A stretch of DNA of 64,000 bases from Hermatobates lingyangjiaoensis (GCA_026182355.1 JAPFBL010000243.1:1054001-1118000), one strand, 5' to 3'; positions 42,491 to 52,599 are shown, numbered from the stretch's first letter. The notes: generated by a model from the sequence alone, not told the origin. Numbers and translations: made by a program.

Positions 42491-43330
42491 TTTTGCATAA
42501 CCAGTCTTCTTATTTATTTCTTACCATAAGATATATATATATATCTTTTGCAACAATTTTATAACCAACTAAGAATTGAATTCCATTCTCAGTTGGAGGT
42601 TTTGTAATGCTTAATACCATCGAGCTAGAATTGCACTAATGGTAAATCTTTCGACGAGAAAAACAAATAATAAATCATAGATGCTTGTCCGTACATTATA
42701 CCGAGATTAAGTGCATCCGAATAATTTACACTCATTTTTTTCTTCCATTTATTTTTTTTTGTTTTGTTTCTTAGTAAATTTTTAGATGCTTATATATTTT
42801 ATAATAAAATCATTTGATATATAATATTAAAATTTCAATATTTACAATTTATTGTGCACAGATTCGTTTAAAAGACTGAAATATTATTAAACGACTTCAT
42901 TTGTTTTAACCACATCGGAACAATGGATCCAAAACAAGATTTATTAAATGAAAGAAACAGTTATTTCTTGCTTACAATTATTATTAAAACAATACTAAAG
43001 AAACAATTATTCCTTTGAGAAATATCTAAAACATTTAGGTTTATTTTCCCTTTTATTTCTTATAATAAAATTTAAACTTTCTCTTTCAGTGTTTTTTTTT
43101 AAGAGTCAAGGGTCAACAGTCATACAGAACAAGGTGCATGGAAAATTAGTGGACAGACATCATGGTCTTTTAGCACTTCATTCGCTTAATTTAATAATAC
43201 ATGGCATGATTCAAGCTACCATAGGCTCTTTTAAGTGTTCTTTGTATTGAAAAATAAAAATTTCCTGGTCTAGTATGAACCTTTGACCAGTGACGTAACA
43301 AGGTTTATGCAATAGGAATTAATATTATGA
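42491..43330. other. A+T-rich stretch, no feature recognised
   Basis: A short inverse pair AACCAACTAAGAATTGAATT and AATTGAATTCCATTCTCAGT is not a clear element. Nothing else is recognised. Confidence 0.4.
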
Positions 43331-43333
43331 ACG

Positions 43334-43398
43334 TTACGGGAATCGAACCCACAACCTTTGGTTCAGTAGTCCACCACGCAATCATTGCGCTAAATTGA
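43334..43398 (-). mobile_element. tRNA-like SINE head or tRNA relic
   Basis: Minus strand: AGCGCAATGATTGCGTGGTG, GACTACTGAACCAAAGGTTG, and TGGGTTCGATTCCC. The T arm and box B are very tRNA-like, but the acceptor stem does not pair. Related to 14745 and 45396. Confidence 0.45.
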
Positions 43399-43399
43399 C

Positions 43400-45395
43400 T
43401 TTTTTTTAAAAAAAAAAACTGATGGCTGCGTATATATATTTGTCGTTATGACTGCAAACTGTCAAATCTCTAGAATAAGTAGTTCAGGGTCTAAAAAATA
43501 ACCATATAATGTTCATTGAAGATAGTTTCCCATGATGCAGTTTGTCCAAAAGCTAGACAGATCATCCTTACAGTGTAGGATATTTTTAGGTGTAATACCA
43601 GTATCATTAGCGTGCTTGTATCCTGATCGTAAACTTTCTGATAAACACCTCCTCATGCCCGCACTCACCCATAATAAAAGAAACTCTTATATCTATCAAA
43701 ATATTGCAATAGAATTGTCCACACTTTTTTACTAGTATTAAAGTTTCTATTTTAAATTTTGTGAATTTGTTTTGTAATGTTCTTTCTTTTTTTTCATTTT
43801 CATGACATATGTATTATTTTATGGTAATAATAACTTTTTATTATCCTCAATATGAAAAGAAAGTTTCCTGTAATGAAGCATGTTGATAATTAAAAAAAAA
43901 TATATTTTAATGCCATCTGACAAGGGGTAACAATTTTTTTTTTGTAGAAGCTACATACAAATACAACAGTATTAAGTATTACTGTTGTTTTTTTTTATTG
44001 AGTGGAAGTGTGGGAAGAAATACACTATAAAATATAAAATTCATAGATATTATTGGTAAAGTATTGCCAAAATACCATGGGGTCGTAGTCTACAATAACA
44101 ACTGTATGTCAGTGAAATTTTGTTAGGATTCTTCAAATGTTACCACTGCTATAGTGTTAATATTTAAAAAATCCTAAATATTAACTACAATATTTAATAA
44201 ATCATACATTTAGCTTTAATTATCTTGTAAGTATATCTTTGTAAAAAAAAAGCCCTTATATATAATCTTTTTAAATAATATAGGGTTTTTCGATCTATTA
44301 ATTTTGTGTTGCTATCGATAAAGTCAGTGTTGCATCACTAACAAACAGATGAAAAACCCTATAGTTTATCATTTGTGAAAATTCTTCAAATCTAGAGCCG
44401 AAAAATTATAAATAATAATTACAAATACGCCGTCAGAAAGTCTGACTAAATAAAAAAGAAATTCATTTTCTCTGCAGTATTGCTGAGAGTATTGAAGTGT
44501 ATTCCTCAGTATTTAATACAGGAGGCATTGTCAAAGTGTATAATGGGAAAAATATATTTATATATATGTTTAATTTCCTGAAAGTTTTGATTCAATGCAA
44601 TTGAGAAATGTAATTTTTGTTTAATGTTAATAAAACAGTTCAAAACACAATACCGGTGGAAGTAATGCTTTTAACTCACATCATTAAAAAGTTCCTCGTG
44701 TTTATGAACTTGATAACTGCTGAAATGTATATAACTTATTTTAACAAGGTTTTTCTTTCTGTTTCAGGTATGTTCCTTATGGAGTTCTTAAGAGTAGCAA
44801 ACCTACTTTGTTAATCTAAGTGGTATGTAAACTTGTTTAAATTACTTGCTTCAGTAAATGGGTTTTACTTTTGAAAATTAATGTTAAGTAGAGTTGAAAA
44901 GCAAGCAGTATGTGTTGGGTGTGGAAACAGTAATTTGATAGTTTTTCAAGTTGAGCTAAGCTGGAAGTGTGTAAAATATTAAAATGTGAGCGAATCGGAG
45001 CTTGCCAATGAATTAAACCTACTCAACTCTTGAATAATTTATCTTGATCCATGGGCTTCTCAAAGTCGAATGGTCTCTAATATTGATCAACATTCCTGAA
45101 AATCTGCTTCAAACAGAGTCCTTTGATTATACTAAATACAGTGTAATTGTTCATTAATAATGTGTTTCGATTGTTTCACTCTTGTGTTGCTTGTTGTAAC
45201 AGAATGCTTGTCCGAAGTTGTCTTCATAACATATATTTGGTATTGAGAAACACACATATTTATCTGATAACTGAACTGACCGATTAGGCATTACTCAAAG
45301 CGGATAACTAGTGTTATTACTTTTTTGTTTCTTATATGACAGACAGTTTGATTTTCTGAGAACAAATTAACCAAACATTTCTAAAAAGTTCCCTT
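43400..45395. other. A+T-rich stretch, no gene recognised
   Basis: A short inverted pair TATAGGGTTTTTCGATC and GATGAAAAACCCTATA lies at 44280-44362 and could fold as a stem of about 14 pairs. Open frames at 43532-43735 and 44617-44814 match no family. Confidence 0.4.
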
Positions 45396-45454
45396 ACGCA
45401 GAGTGCAGCTCGCTGGACTGCCAATGCAAAGGTTGTCGGTTCGATTCCCACAAA
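45396..45454 (+). mobile_element. tRNA-like SINE head or tRNA relic
   Basis: GTGCAGCTCGCTGGACTGCC, AATGCAAAGGTTG and TCGGTTCGATTCCC have the order D arm, anticodon arm, T arm with box B. No matching acceptor stem. Related to 14745 and 43334. Confidence 0.45.
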
Positions 45455-45559
45455 ATTTATACGTATATTTTATTATTTATTCATACAATGCACGGTGGTT
45501 AGAAAACAAAACAAGATAGGTTATCAGAGTTTTATAAGTATATATATATATATATATAT

Positions 45560-45660
45560 AATATTAGTATAAATAGGGAGCAGACCTTCTTTTATACATA
45601 TTGTGTTAAACTGAATTGCCTTAATTAAACATAATTTTCCTAATAATTTTCCATTTGTTC
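45560..45660 (-). pseudogene. PLE-like protein, N-terminal fragment (minus strand)
   Basis: Reading KLLGKLCLIKAIQFNTICIK then EGLLPIYTNI, after which the (TA)n tract begins. It has the same break point as 5556 and 46031. No start codon is in place. Confidence 0.6.
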
Positions 45661-45798
45661 CTAGTGTTAGACTTAGGGATATTTATTTTAGTGTTAGACT
45701 TAGGGATATTTATTTTTTAGTGACCAATTTTATTTAACTCACTGTTATGTTTACATACTTGTTCCATGAAAATGGTTTTGTTTTGTAACGTTTTATAA

Positions 45799-45842
45799 TA
45801 ATTTCTGATGATGGTTGGAGACAACCGAAACATGTCAAGTTA
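45799..45842 (+). ncRNA. Hammerhead ribozyme motif, family E, complete
   Basis: All parts are present and paired. Stem I is UAAUUU (45799-45804) with AAGUUA (45837-45842), six pairs including one G-U. The core is CUGAUGA (45805-45811), then one extra U, helix II GGUUG/CAACC (45813-45826) with a GAGA tetraloop, GAAA (45827-45830), the helix III palindrome ACAUGU (45830-45835) and C (45836) as cleavage base. No core base departs from the consensus. A six-base palindrome cannot fold on itself with a loop, so cleavage would need two molecules, as reported for PLE-associated hammerhead variants with diminished stem III. Confidence 0.75.
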
Positions 45843-45871
45843 TGTTATGTTATGTTAATCATTAAATATTG

Positions 45872-46024
45872 ATGGCTTACCAGAGTTTCGCTCAAATAAT
45901 CCACCAGCTAAATCAAGACGATTTAAAATTAGCAAGGAAATATGAAAAACTGCTCAAAAAAAAGGTATGTTTAATTAAGGCAATTCAGTTTAACACAATA
46001 TATATATATATATATCGATTTTAA
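45872..46024 (+). pseudogene. PLE-like protein, N-terminal fragment (50 codons)
   Basis: The ATG at 45872, 36 bases after the ribozyme cleavage site, opens a frame reading MAYQSFAQIIHQLNQDDLKL, then ARKYEKLLKKKVCLIKAIQF and NT before six Ile-Tyr codons from (TA)n and a stop. The basic helix and IQFNT part match other copies. The link of an intact ribozyme directly upstream to a PLE-like start is the clearest in the window. Confidence 0.6.
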
Positions 46025-46030
46025 TTTAAC

Positions 46031-46181
46031 ATGTCACTTGGACAACTCCTTTTCAAGTTGAACCCTGTTAGCAGGAGGTTAGTTCGTAGGATCGAATCTC
46101 TCAGTCTTAAGATCGCGAATGCCGAGACTGCGGTTAATTTTAATGATACTTGTTTAAAAGAGGATCTGCTGCCTATTTATA

Positions 46182-46184
<3 letters not shown>
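46031..46184 (+). pseudogene. PLE-like protein, N-terminal fragment, near twin of 5556
   Basis: MSLGQLLFKLNPVSRRLVRR, then IESLSLKIANAETAVNFNDT, then CLKEDLLPIYTN, ending where (TA)n begins. It differs from 5556 by a few residues only. The longer open frame beyond is made of microsatellite and palindrome sequence. The start ATG again lies in the context AACATGTC, which equals the 3' half of a family E ribozyme, although no CTGANGA precedes it. Confidence 0.6.

Positions 46185-46239
<55 letters not shown>
46185..46239. repeat. (TA)n microsatellite
   Basis: About 55 bases of TA repeat between two PLE-derived pieces. Confidence 0.95.
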
Positions 46240-46240
<1 letters not shown>

Positions 46241-46440
46241 CAAGCAGTGACACATAAACAGAAACACAACAAAGACTCACTTTTCAATATTTCGACCGCC
46301 ATTACGGTCGAAATATTGAAAAGTGAGTCTTTGTTGTGTTTCTGTTTATGTGTCACTGCTTATTTTAATTGTTATTTGTCCTGCCGGACCGTTTTTCGTT
46401 TATCATGGTATATATATATTATATATATATATATATATAC
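46240..46440. repeat. Family D palindrome with collapsed ribozyme core
   Basis: AAGCAGTGACACATAAACAG at the left is mirrored at 46345-46362, and the whole 46240-46365 unit is a nearly perfect palindrome. At its centre, CAATATTTCGACCG and CGGTCGAAATATTG face each other over a CCATTA loop. The helix II to GAAA to AUAU half of the ribozyme is kept in both arms and the CTGANGA half is deleted. Confidence 0.75.
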
Positions 46441-47045
46441 ATAGTAAACTGTTTAAACATTTTATGGCGACAAAGAGAGACAGAAATACGGTACCCACTG
46501 CAGAGCATGCCAGCACAGTTAACAGTCACTGTGCAATTATTTATGGAGAGGCACAGGAGGTGGCAGCCTCACCCCACATTTACTTCAAGTATCTGAATAG
46601 TAAATGTGGAAATCCAGCGATTTTGAATAAAAGCAACAATAACTGGGGAAGTAAACTGAAAAATATCTTAACATTTCAATTCATTGTATAAATATACGAT
46701 GACTTAACTCAGTTTAACTATTTATTATTAACAATTGAACTATTTTTCTCATTTTACATTTTTTTCTATTATTGGTTTGAAGTGTACCCGAGTAGTCTCA
46801 ATAAGTTATGGCATATTAAGAAATAAGTAGTTCAACCCATTTTACTCATATCAATACAAGATCGAACATGTTGCATGAAATAACTATTAGTACGATACTA
46901 ACGTTCTCTGCATGTGTCATTACAAAAAAAAATATTTCTTAATTAGTTAGATGAAAAAATGTCCGTAATGAATTCCACAATAATAAAAACTTTAAACAAC
47001 TTTTAAAAATGATAGAATATGCTTTACTACTATTGATATATTATC
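46441..47045. other. Unassigned stretch
   Basis: No gene or repeat recognised apart from the residual family D border next to (TA)n. Confidence 0.4.
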
Positions 47046-47047
47046 AT

Positions 47048-47705
47048 CTACGCTTGTGCTGTCATGTTCCCTCTGAGCTTGTATAATGTACCTCTAGAAG
47101 TGAATGTACCCCCTGAGATTAAATAAGGTACCTCTAGGATTACATGTACCCACTGAGATTGTATAATGTACCTCTGGATGTGCATGAACTCCCTGAGCTT
47201 GTGTAATATACCTCTAGGAGTACATGTATCCTGTGAGCTTGTATAATGTATCTCTAGAAGTGAATGTACCCCCTGAGCTTAAATAAGGTACCTCTAGGAT
47301 TACATGTACCCACTGAGATTGTATAATGTACCTCTAGAAGTGAACGTACCCCCTGAGCTTAAATAAGGTACCTCTAGAATTACATGTACCCACTGAGATT
47401 ATATAATGTGCCTCTGGGTGTGCATGTACCCCCTGAGCTTGTGTAATATACCTCTAGGAGTACATGTATCCTGTGAGCTTGTATAATGTACCTCTAGAAG
47501 TGAATGTACCCCTGAGCTTAAATAAGGTACCTCTAGGATTACATGTACCCACTGAGATTGTATAATGTGCCTCTGGGTCTGCATGTACCCCCTGAGCTTG
47601 TGTAATATACCTGTAGGAGTACATGTATCCTGTGAATGTATAATGTACCTCTATGAGAGCATGTACCTCTAGTACATGCACCTCTAGGAGTACATGTACC
47701 CCGAG
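47048..47705. repeat. 40-bp minisatellite, about 16 units
   Basis: The unit has the form GTACCTCTAGNAGTNNATGT followed by ACCCCCTGAGNTTGTATAAT. Units vary, and a higher-order pattern is visible in which pairs or triples of variants recur (for example the GATTACATGTACCCACTGAG type follows the GAAGTGAATGTACCCCCTGA type). Open frames on the minus strand here are produced by the repeat. Confidence 0.9.
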
Positions 47706-48705
47706 AAGCATCGCGCTAGACAAACCTAACTCCGTATTCATTAGTAATTCACTGATAATATCAACTACAAGTTTTAATTGCGTATTGTTTTATTTTAAAT
47801 AAGTTAATTTAAAATAGAAAAAATTGAATAGATCTAAGGATATAACTTTGTTGTAAGTAATGATTTTTTGCTGATTTGATATTAATAGCTAGGTAATAAA
47901 GTTGGAATGCTTTAGGAGAATTCAGAATGCATGGTTGAAAGTAGTTTTGATAAATTGAGGAAATGATTAAGTTTGCACTAGGTTACTAGTAAATTGCATG
48001 GCTTTGCCGCCTGTCCTGCGAGTAATGAGAACCCAAGTGTCCACTCCTGTCTCAAGACTAGGTCTTTTCCAAACTCCCTCTTACTTATTACACTACACCA
48101 AGCATGCTACATTCGCATTACTATTATTTCACATTTCTCAGAATTTATTTTACTTTAATTACAGACGTCCTTTATTATTCTTTCCCAATTATCCTTTATT
48201 AGCTAGGTCCACTTTACTTTCTCTTTGAAAATTGCTTTATTTTTCTTCTTTTTTTTTCACAATTAAAATGGAATCAAGCTATAAGAACGAACTATATTTA
48301 CAAAATATTAATCCTTTTTCTAGCATTATGTTGCTGTATTGTCCGCGACAATAGTCGTAAAAGACGCGATTTCTTGGTAGAAATTGAGTTATTCTGCAGT
48401 TGTTTGTATTTTCTGTCCTAAAAATTTATTGGCAATAATAGTACAGTCTTTAACTTCACAATATGAAATAAATTATCTGGTTTATCTGTTTGCTTTAAAA
48501 TATAGAGATAAATTATAGGAGTACTTAATGTTTATATCTCTCAGAATCAAGTTCAATGTGCAGTACGTTATATAATTTATTCTGCAAGTTATTATAAAAA
48601 GACAATAAGTTCAAATTTGGGTTTTATTCGCTTATGCTGAATAAAAGAATATAAATCATCGTTTTTTATTTCATGTTTCTTATTTACTCAGGTTCTAGGA
48701 GCATA
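47706..48705. other. A+T-rich stretch, no feature recognised
   Basis: The open frame at 47998-48228 has no recognisable domain. Confidence 0.4.
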
Positions 48706-48708
48706 TAC

Positions 48709-49290
48709 TTAGCGAGATATTGCATCGTACCTCGTATACAACGATCAAAACCGATCGAACAGTCATTACATAAGTCTACGAGGTATGATGGTATCATCTA
48801 CTAATGTGATTTCTATTAATCTCTAAGTGGTAACAATATACACGTTTTACTTAGCCGGATATTGCATCGTACATCGTATACAACGATCAAAACCGATCGA
48901 ACAGTCACTACATAAGTCTACGAGGTATGATGGTATCATCTACTAATGTGATTTCTACTAATCTCTAAGTGATAACAATATACACGTTTTACTGAGCCGG
49001 ATATTGCATCGTACCTCGTATACAACGATCAAAACCGATCGAACAGTCATTACATAAGTCTACGAGGTATGATGGTATCATCTACTAATGTGATTTCTAC
49101 TAATCTCTAAGGTACTAACAATGTACACGTTTTACTTTGCTGGATATAAACGAAAATATACGAAAGAAATAATAAAATATGCTTGAGAGATCTGCTGCCA
49201 ATATATATCTACTGTATGTAGACGCTGGTATCATCTACTAATGTAATTTCATCTAATCTCTGAGGTACCAACAATATGCACGTTTTCAAT
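48709..49290. repeat. 142-bp tandem repeat, three copies plus a decayed fourth
   Basis: Units start at 48711, 48853 and 48995 (AGCGAGATAT or AGCCGGATAT) and a diverged one at 49138. Each holds an internal inverted pair, ATCGTACCTCGTA with TACGAGGTATGAT. The second half (GAGGTATGATGGTATCATCT, ACTAATGTGATTT) resembles the outer end of the palindromic unit at 13931-14360 (GAGGTATGACGGACAGTATT). I found no CTGANGA-GAAA core in the unit. Confidence 0.85.
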
Positions 49291-49434
49291 ATAATAGTAT
49301 TATACCATTTTATTGGACTATCAGTTAATTGTTGTTAGACAATATTAGTTTTTCTTTTAAACATCTGCTTCACTAATTTTAACAGAAGTCATTACGCCAT
49401 GAAGCGGAGGGCAAAATATAATGTAATGATTGTA

Positions 49435-49615
49435 GGGTAAAAAGTTACTGATATGGTCTCCACATTTAAAAATTTAATGATATAAACAACGCGTTTTGAA
49501 CACGTAGTGTTCTTCCTCAGGCATTAACTAAAAAATACAATGACACCAGACACCATTAAATTTTGATATAATAAGTAACTTTTTTATCCTACAATGAGTA
49601 AATACCACATAATAA
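49435..49615. repeat. Family A inverted-repeat unit
   Basis: The left border TTGTAGGGTAAAAAGTTACT is mirrored by AGTAACTTTTTTATCCTACA at 49572-49592, followed by the family border GAGTAAATACCACATAATAA. The minus-strand core at 49489-49521 reads CUGAGGA, A, GAACAC/GUGUUC with an UAC loop, then CAAAACGCGUU, where GAAA has become AAAA. Confidence 0.65.
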
Positions 49616-49689
49616 GTGATTGCACTACGTTAGAAATAATGTAATGAGGAAGTGTTAAACATTTGAAATGCATAGTTCCTTCTAGAAAG

Positions 49690-49870
49690 TAATATTTGGT
49701 GAAGTTGTGCTGAGATGTTTTGAGGGCCTAGTTTACCTTGAGTTCGATTGGTCGGCCGTTGAAGACAGAGGGTCCAGAGGCGGTGTGGTGCGGACAGTCA
49801 ATTAGGCCCAGACCTCGTCCATTGTCTTGCCGCAGTCACTCCTTTCCATTCAAACGTCTTCCCTACCTGC
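49690..49870. other. G+C-richer unique block; possible regulatory element
   Basis: Contains GATTGGTCGGCCGTTGAAGA, GTGGTGCGGACAGTCAATTA and GCCCAGACCTCGTCC, with no repeat partner. Function unknown. Confidence 0.2.
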
Positions 49871-50365
49871 CTGTCTGTCTGTCTGCTAAATAATCTTATT
49901 TCCAACTTTACAACAATTCCTTCCTCCCTTTTCTTGATGTCTTTGTGTTTACTTATATTCAACTGGGTATGTATATCGATGTATACATAAAAAGGAATTG
50001 ATTTATAACTATACAAAATAATTCATTGAGATTCTTTCCAAAGAATTAACTACTGATTATGACTACTGATTACGTTTCACCAAAAATGATTAATAATTTC
50101 ATTAGTCCTTTCATTAATGTTATTTTATGTTTAGTAAAATAACTGAAATATTCCAATTTACAGGTGTTAGTTTTAAATATGCTTGATTGTATATATACCT
50201 TGAAATTTTTTTGTTTTTTGTTTTTTTGTTTTATTAAATATACTTATTGTGTGTGTAGATCTTGATTAATGTTAAGAAATTATATCAAACGCTTAGAGTA
50301 TATAAGAATTGATGTTTTCATGGCTTAACAACATGAAAAAGTAATAACAGTTATTCCTGTCAATT
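49871..50365. other. A+T-rich stretch, no feature recognised
   Basis: No feature recognised. Confidence 0.45.
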
Positions 50366-50369
50366 ACAT

Positions 50370-50430
50370 TCAGTGATTTCTTAACACTGAGTGACACAAG
50401 GGGTCACGGGTCGTCTAATAAGTGAATAAA
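50370..50430 (-). repeat. Dispersed repeat J, copy 3 (end fragment)
   Basis: Minus strand: TTAGACGACCCGTGACCCCT, then TGTGTCACTCAG. It matches the start of repeat J at 23512 and 59465. It abuts the truncated hAT remnant. Confidence 0.55.
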
Positions 50431-50439
50431 ACCTGTTTG

Positions 50440-51157
50440 ATTTCAAGGACATTCCTGACATTGCAGTATCAGTAATATCTGTTGACTCATCAAGACCCAA
50501 CGAAAACCGTTTATAATTTTTTGCCTTCTCTTTTATTTGAGTCTTGATTTGTTTCCCAATGTTTTTTTACCTAATGGACTATTCATAAACTCGTTTTGGT
50601 TACTGATTCATTATCATTTTTTAATTTTTTTTTTCAAAAAAGTTTCGTTTTACTGATAAACTTTGTTTTAAATTTTCTAATTTTAACGGTGGTCCAGTTT
50701 CAGTTAGTTTTTAATATTGTGCGGCATGTTTCGTCTCATAGTGACGACTTCTATGGTATTCTTTTTGAACAGCTATTGAATCATTAGACAATAAACCTAT
50801 CACTTTGTCATTTAGTTCTGTAAAAAAATATTTGGCACTCCACCATGCTTTGAATACGCGGTAAACCAAGTCCATTTCTCTATTCTTATCTACTTTTAAC
50901 ATGACAACTGCATTTGTGTTTTTTACATAAAAATCAGAATCTATCCGCGGGACAGATAAAAAAAAATCCCCACTCTTTACAATGTTTACTGACCTAAACA
51001 AAAACAACAGGATGAGATTTTAGGTGTAGTGGGTCTCTGGTCCAGAACTGCTAATTACGATGTGCACTGTTGTGAATGGAACTATTCGTTGGTCGTTGGA
51101 GATAAAATTATATGGTGGGCCAGATTTGGCCCGCGGGCCATAGTTTGCCGACTACTG
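50440..51157 (-). mobile_element. hAT transposon remnant (5' inverted terminal repeat and transposase N-terminal part)
   Basis: Read on the minus strand the element begins at 51157 with CAGTAGTCGGCAAACTATGG and CCCGCGGGCCAAAT, a typical terminal repeat of hAT elements of the GTF2IRD2/ZBED-like type. A frame (51007-50711) then encodes YRVFKAWWSAKYFFTELNDK and KEYHRSRHYETKHA, the BED-like N-terminal region, with the expected cysteines replaced. Further on, IKEKAKNYKRFSLGLDESTD and ITDTA are visible near 50550-50470, matching the start of the RNase H-like catalytic region. Stops and frameshifts separate the parts, and the remainder of the transposase and the other end are missing. Confidence 0.8.
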
Positions 51158-51159
51158 TA

Positions 51160-51585
51160 CTAAAACATAAATTTTCTGTTATTGTTAATATTTTTCGTAA
51201 ATTGTCAATATTTCTTATTGTCTATTTTTTTTATTATATATTGTTATACATTTTTTTATTATTAATTACATATTCTATATTTAAGGAAATTAGTTACTAG
51301 TTACAAGTGATTTAACTACTTTAGAAAAAGGAAGCAGCATAAAGCCCGCTAACCATCGGACTGTTCCAACTCTCTGCTTTCCATTTCGTAAATGTCTTAT
51401 TTCAAAAGAAATAAGAAAGAAAATATGGAAAACGAATAAACTTTATTCAATCTACTGTTTGTATTATGTATTCGAAAAGGATTTGAATTTTTAATATACT
51501 AAGTAGTGCAATTATTATTCATTTTTGCTCAAAAATATTTATAGTGTTTCTTACATTTGACAACTTTATCGAAATAAATATAATT
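51160..51585. other. A+T-rich stretch, no feature recognised
   Basis: No feature recognised. Confidence 0.45.
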
Positions 51586-51589
51586 ACCT

Positions 51590-51890
51590 AATACTACCGT
51601 AGATTTGCTTGATTAATAAATGAGTTTGAGGATAAAAGGATTACGTGGAAGGGTTAAGTACATAAAGGAGTAGAGGTGGTTGATGGATGAAGGTCGTTTG
51701 CCCCTACTTCAAAGGACAGGCCATCAACGGAGGTTCTGTTGAAGACGTTCCGCCCAATTACTTGTGTTTATGCACCCTCCTGTCAAATAATCTGCCATGA
51801 ATTATTCAGTCGTCGAAAGGGCTGGCTCCAGATCACAAATCAAACAGATCAAAGCCCCTTTCAACTCCATCAATTATTCATTAGTATTAG
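51590..51890. promoter_or_regulatory. Candidate conserved noncoding element
   Basis: A unique, balanced block with CAGATCAAAGCCCC (TCF/LEF-type site), TGTCAAATAATCTG (Meis/Pbx-like), and repeated AATTATTCA (homeodomain-like) sites. It has no repeat partner and no long open frame. This is the strongest-looking block of its kind here, but still inference. Confidence 0.25.
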
Positions 51891-52435
51891 CAATTAGAAG
51901 ATTTTCTCCTTGGATCCTCATTTAACTAATTATGTTCATTTATTTTGTAGTATTATCTAATCAGTTAAGTTTTTTCTTTGTTTTATAAATGAACCTCGTG
52001 AAATTGCATCAAACAAATATAATTTTCCTTTACTAATCCACATTTGTTTTTTTATAATAAGCTGACGAAGACCTGTTTGCACATTAATACTGCAGTTATT
52101 GTTGATTAGTATCAAAATACGATATCCAAAATAAAGAAGAAAGAAATAGATAAAAAAATATTAGTTTGTAAATAAGAGAAACATAGTCATGATGTTACAT
52201 TTCATTTTAAAGCAATACAAACTAGAAAAAGTGGAATACCAAGACTAAAAGAGTCTTTAAAGCTTTCCCTTTGAGGTTTATACAGCTGTACTTCTTACGA
52301 AATTTCCATTTTACTAAAGGTCTTTCTGAACAAAAAAAGTGCCTCATCTTACGAACTTTAGTTCATCATAGCATTTTCTCAAGATGTGGGGATTTTTTTG
52401 TAGTACTCATAGCTTCGGTTTGTCTTGCTTGAGAA
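51891..52435. other. A+T-rich stretch, no feature recognised
   Basis: No feature recognised. Confidence 0.45.
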
Positions 52436-52469
52436 TGACTTGCTAATTGTTATCGTATATGCCTATCTC

Positions 52470-52595
52470 TACCCCCCCCCCTCCCTCCCTATAAATGAGC
52501 GTGTTGTGACAGTAAGTCTACGCTCTGCATACAAATGTTTTTTTTTTTTTAAAAAAAAGTCGTTTCGAAGATGCAGCGTTCTTCTTCAGGTTTTA
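52470..52595 (-). repeat. Family A ribozyme fragment
   Basis: Minus strand at 52557-52590: CUGAAGA, A, GAACGCUGCAUCUUC, GAAA, CGAC. The core is intact; helix II is mismatched and helix III is lost (ACGAC). It lies next to a C-run and T/A-runs. Confidence 0.45.
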
Positions 52596-52599
52596 TCAA

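Larger units (their letters stand above)
45540..46024. repeat. Family E inverted unit: two PLE N-termini and an intact ribozyme motif
   Basis: Left of the unit a (TA) tract meets a minus-strand PLE N-terminus (45560-45660), and the right part is a plus-strand one ending in (TA) at 46000-46018. Both encode CLIKAIQFNT. Between them are a 27-bp tandem duplication (AGTGTTAGACTTAGGGATAT, 45663-45716) and the ribozyme at 45799-45842. Confidence 0.7.

Noticed and set aside
47399..47741. Open frames with repeated HYTSSGVH-like units on the minus strand
   Set aside because: They are produced by the 40-bp minisatellite read in successive frames; there is no start context or conserved domain.
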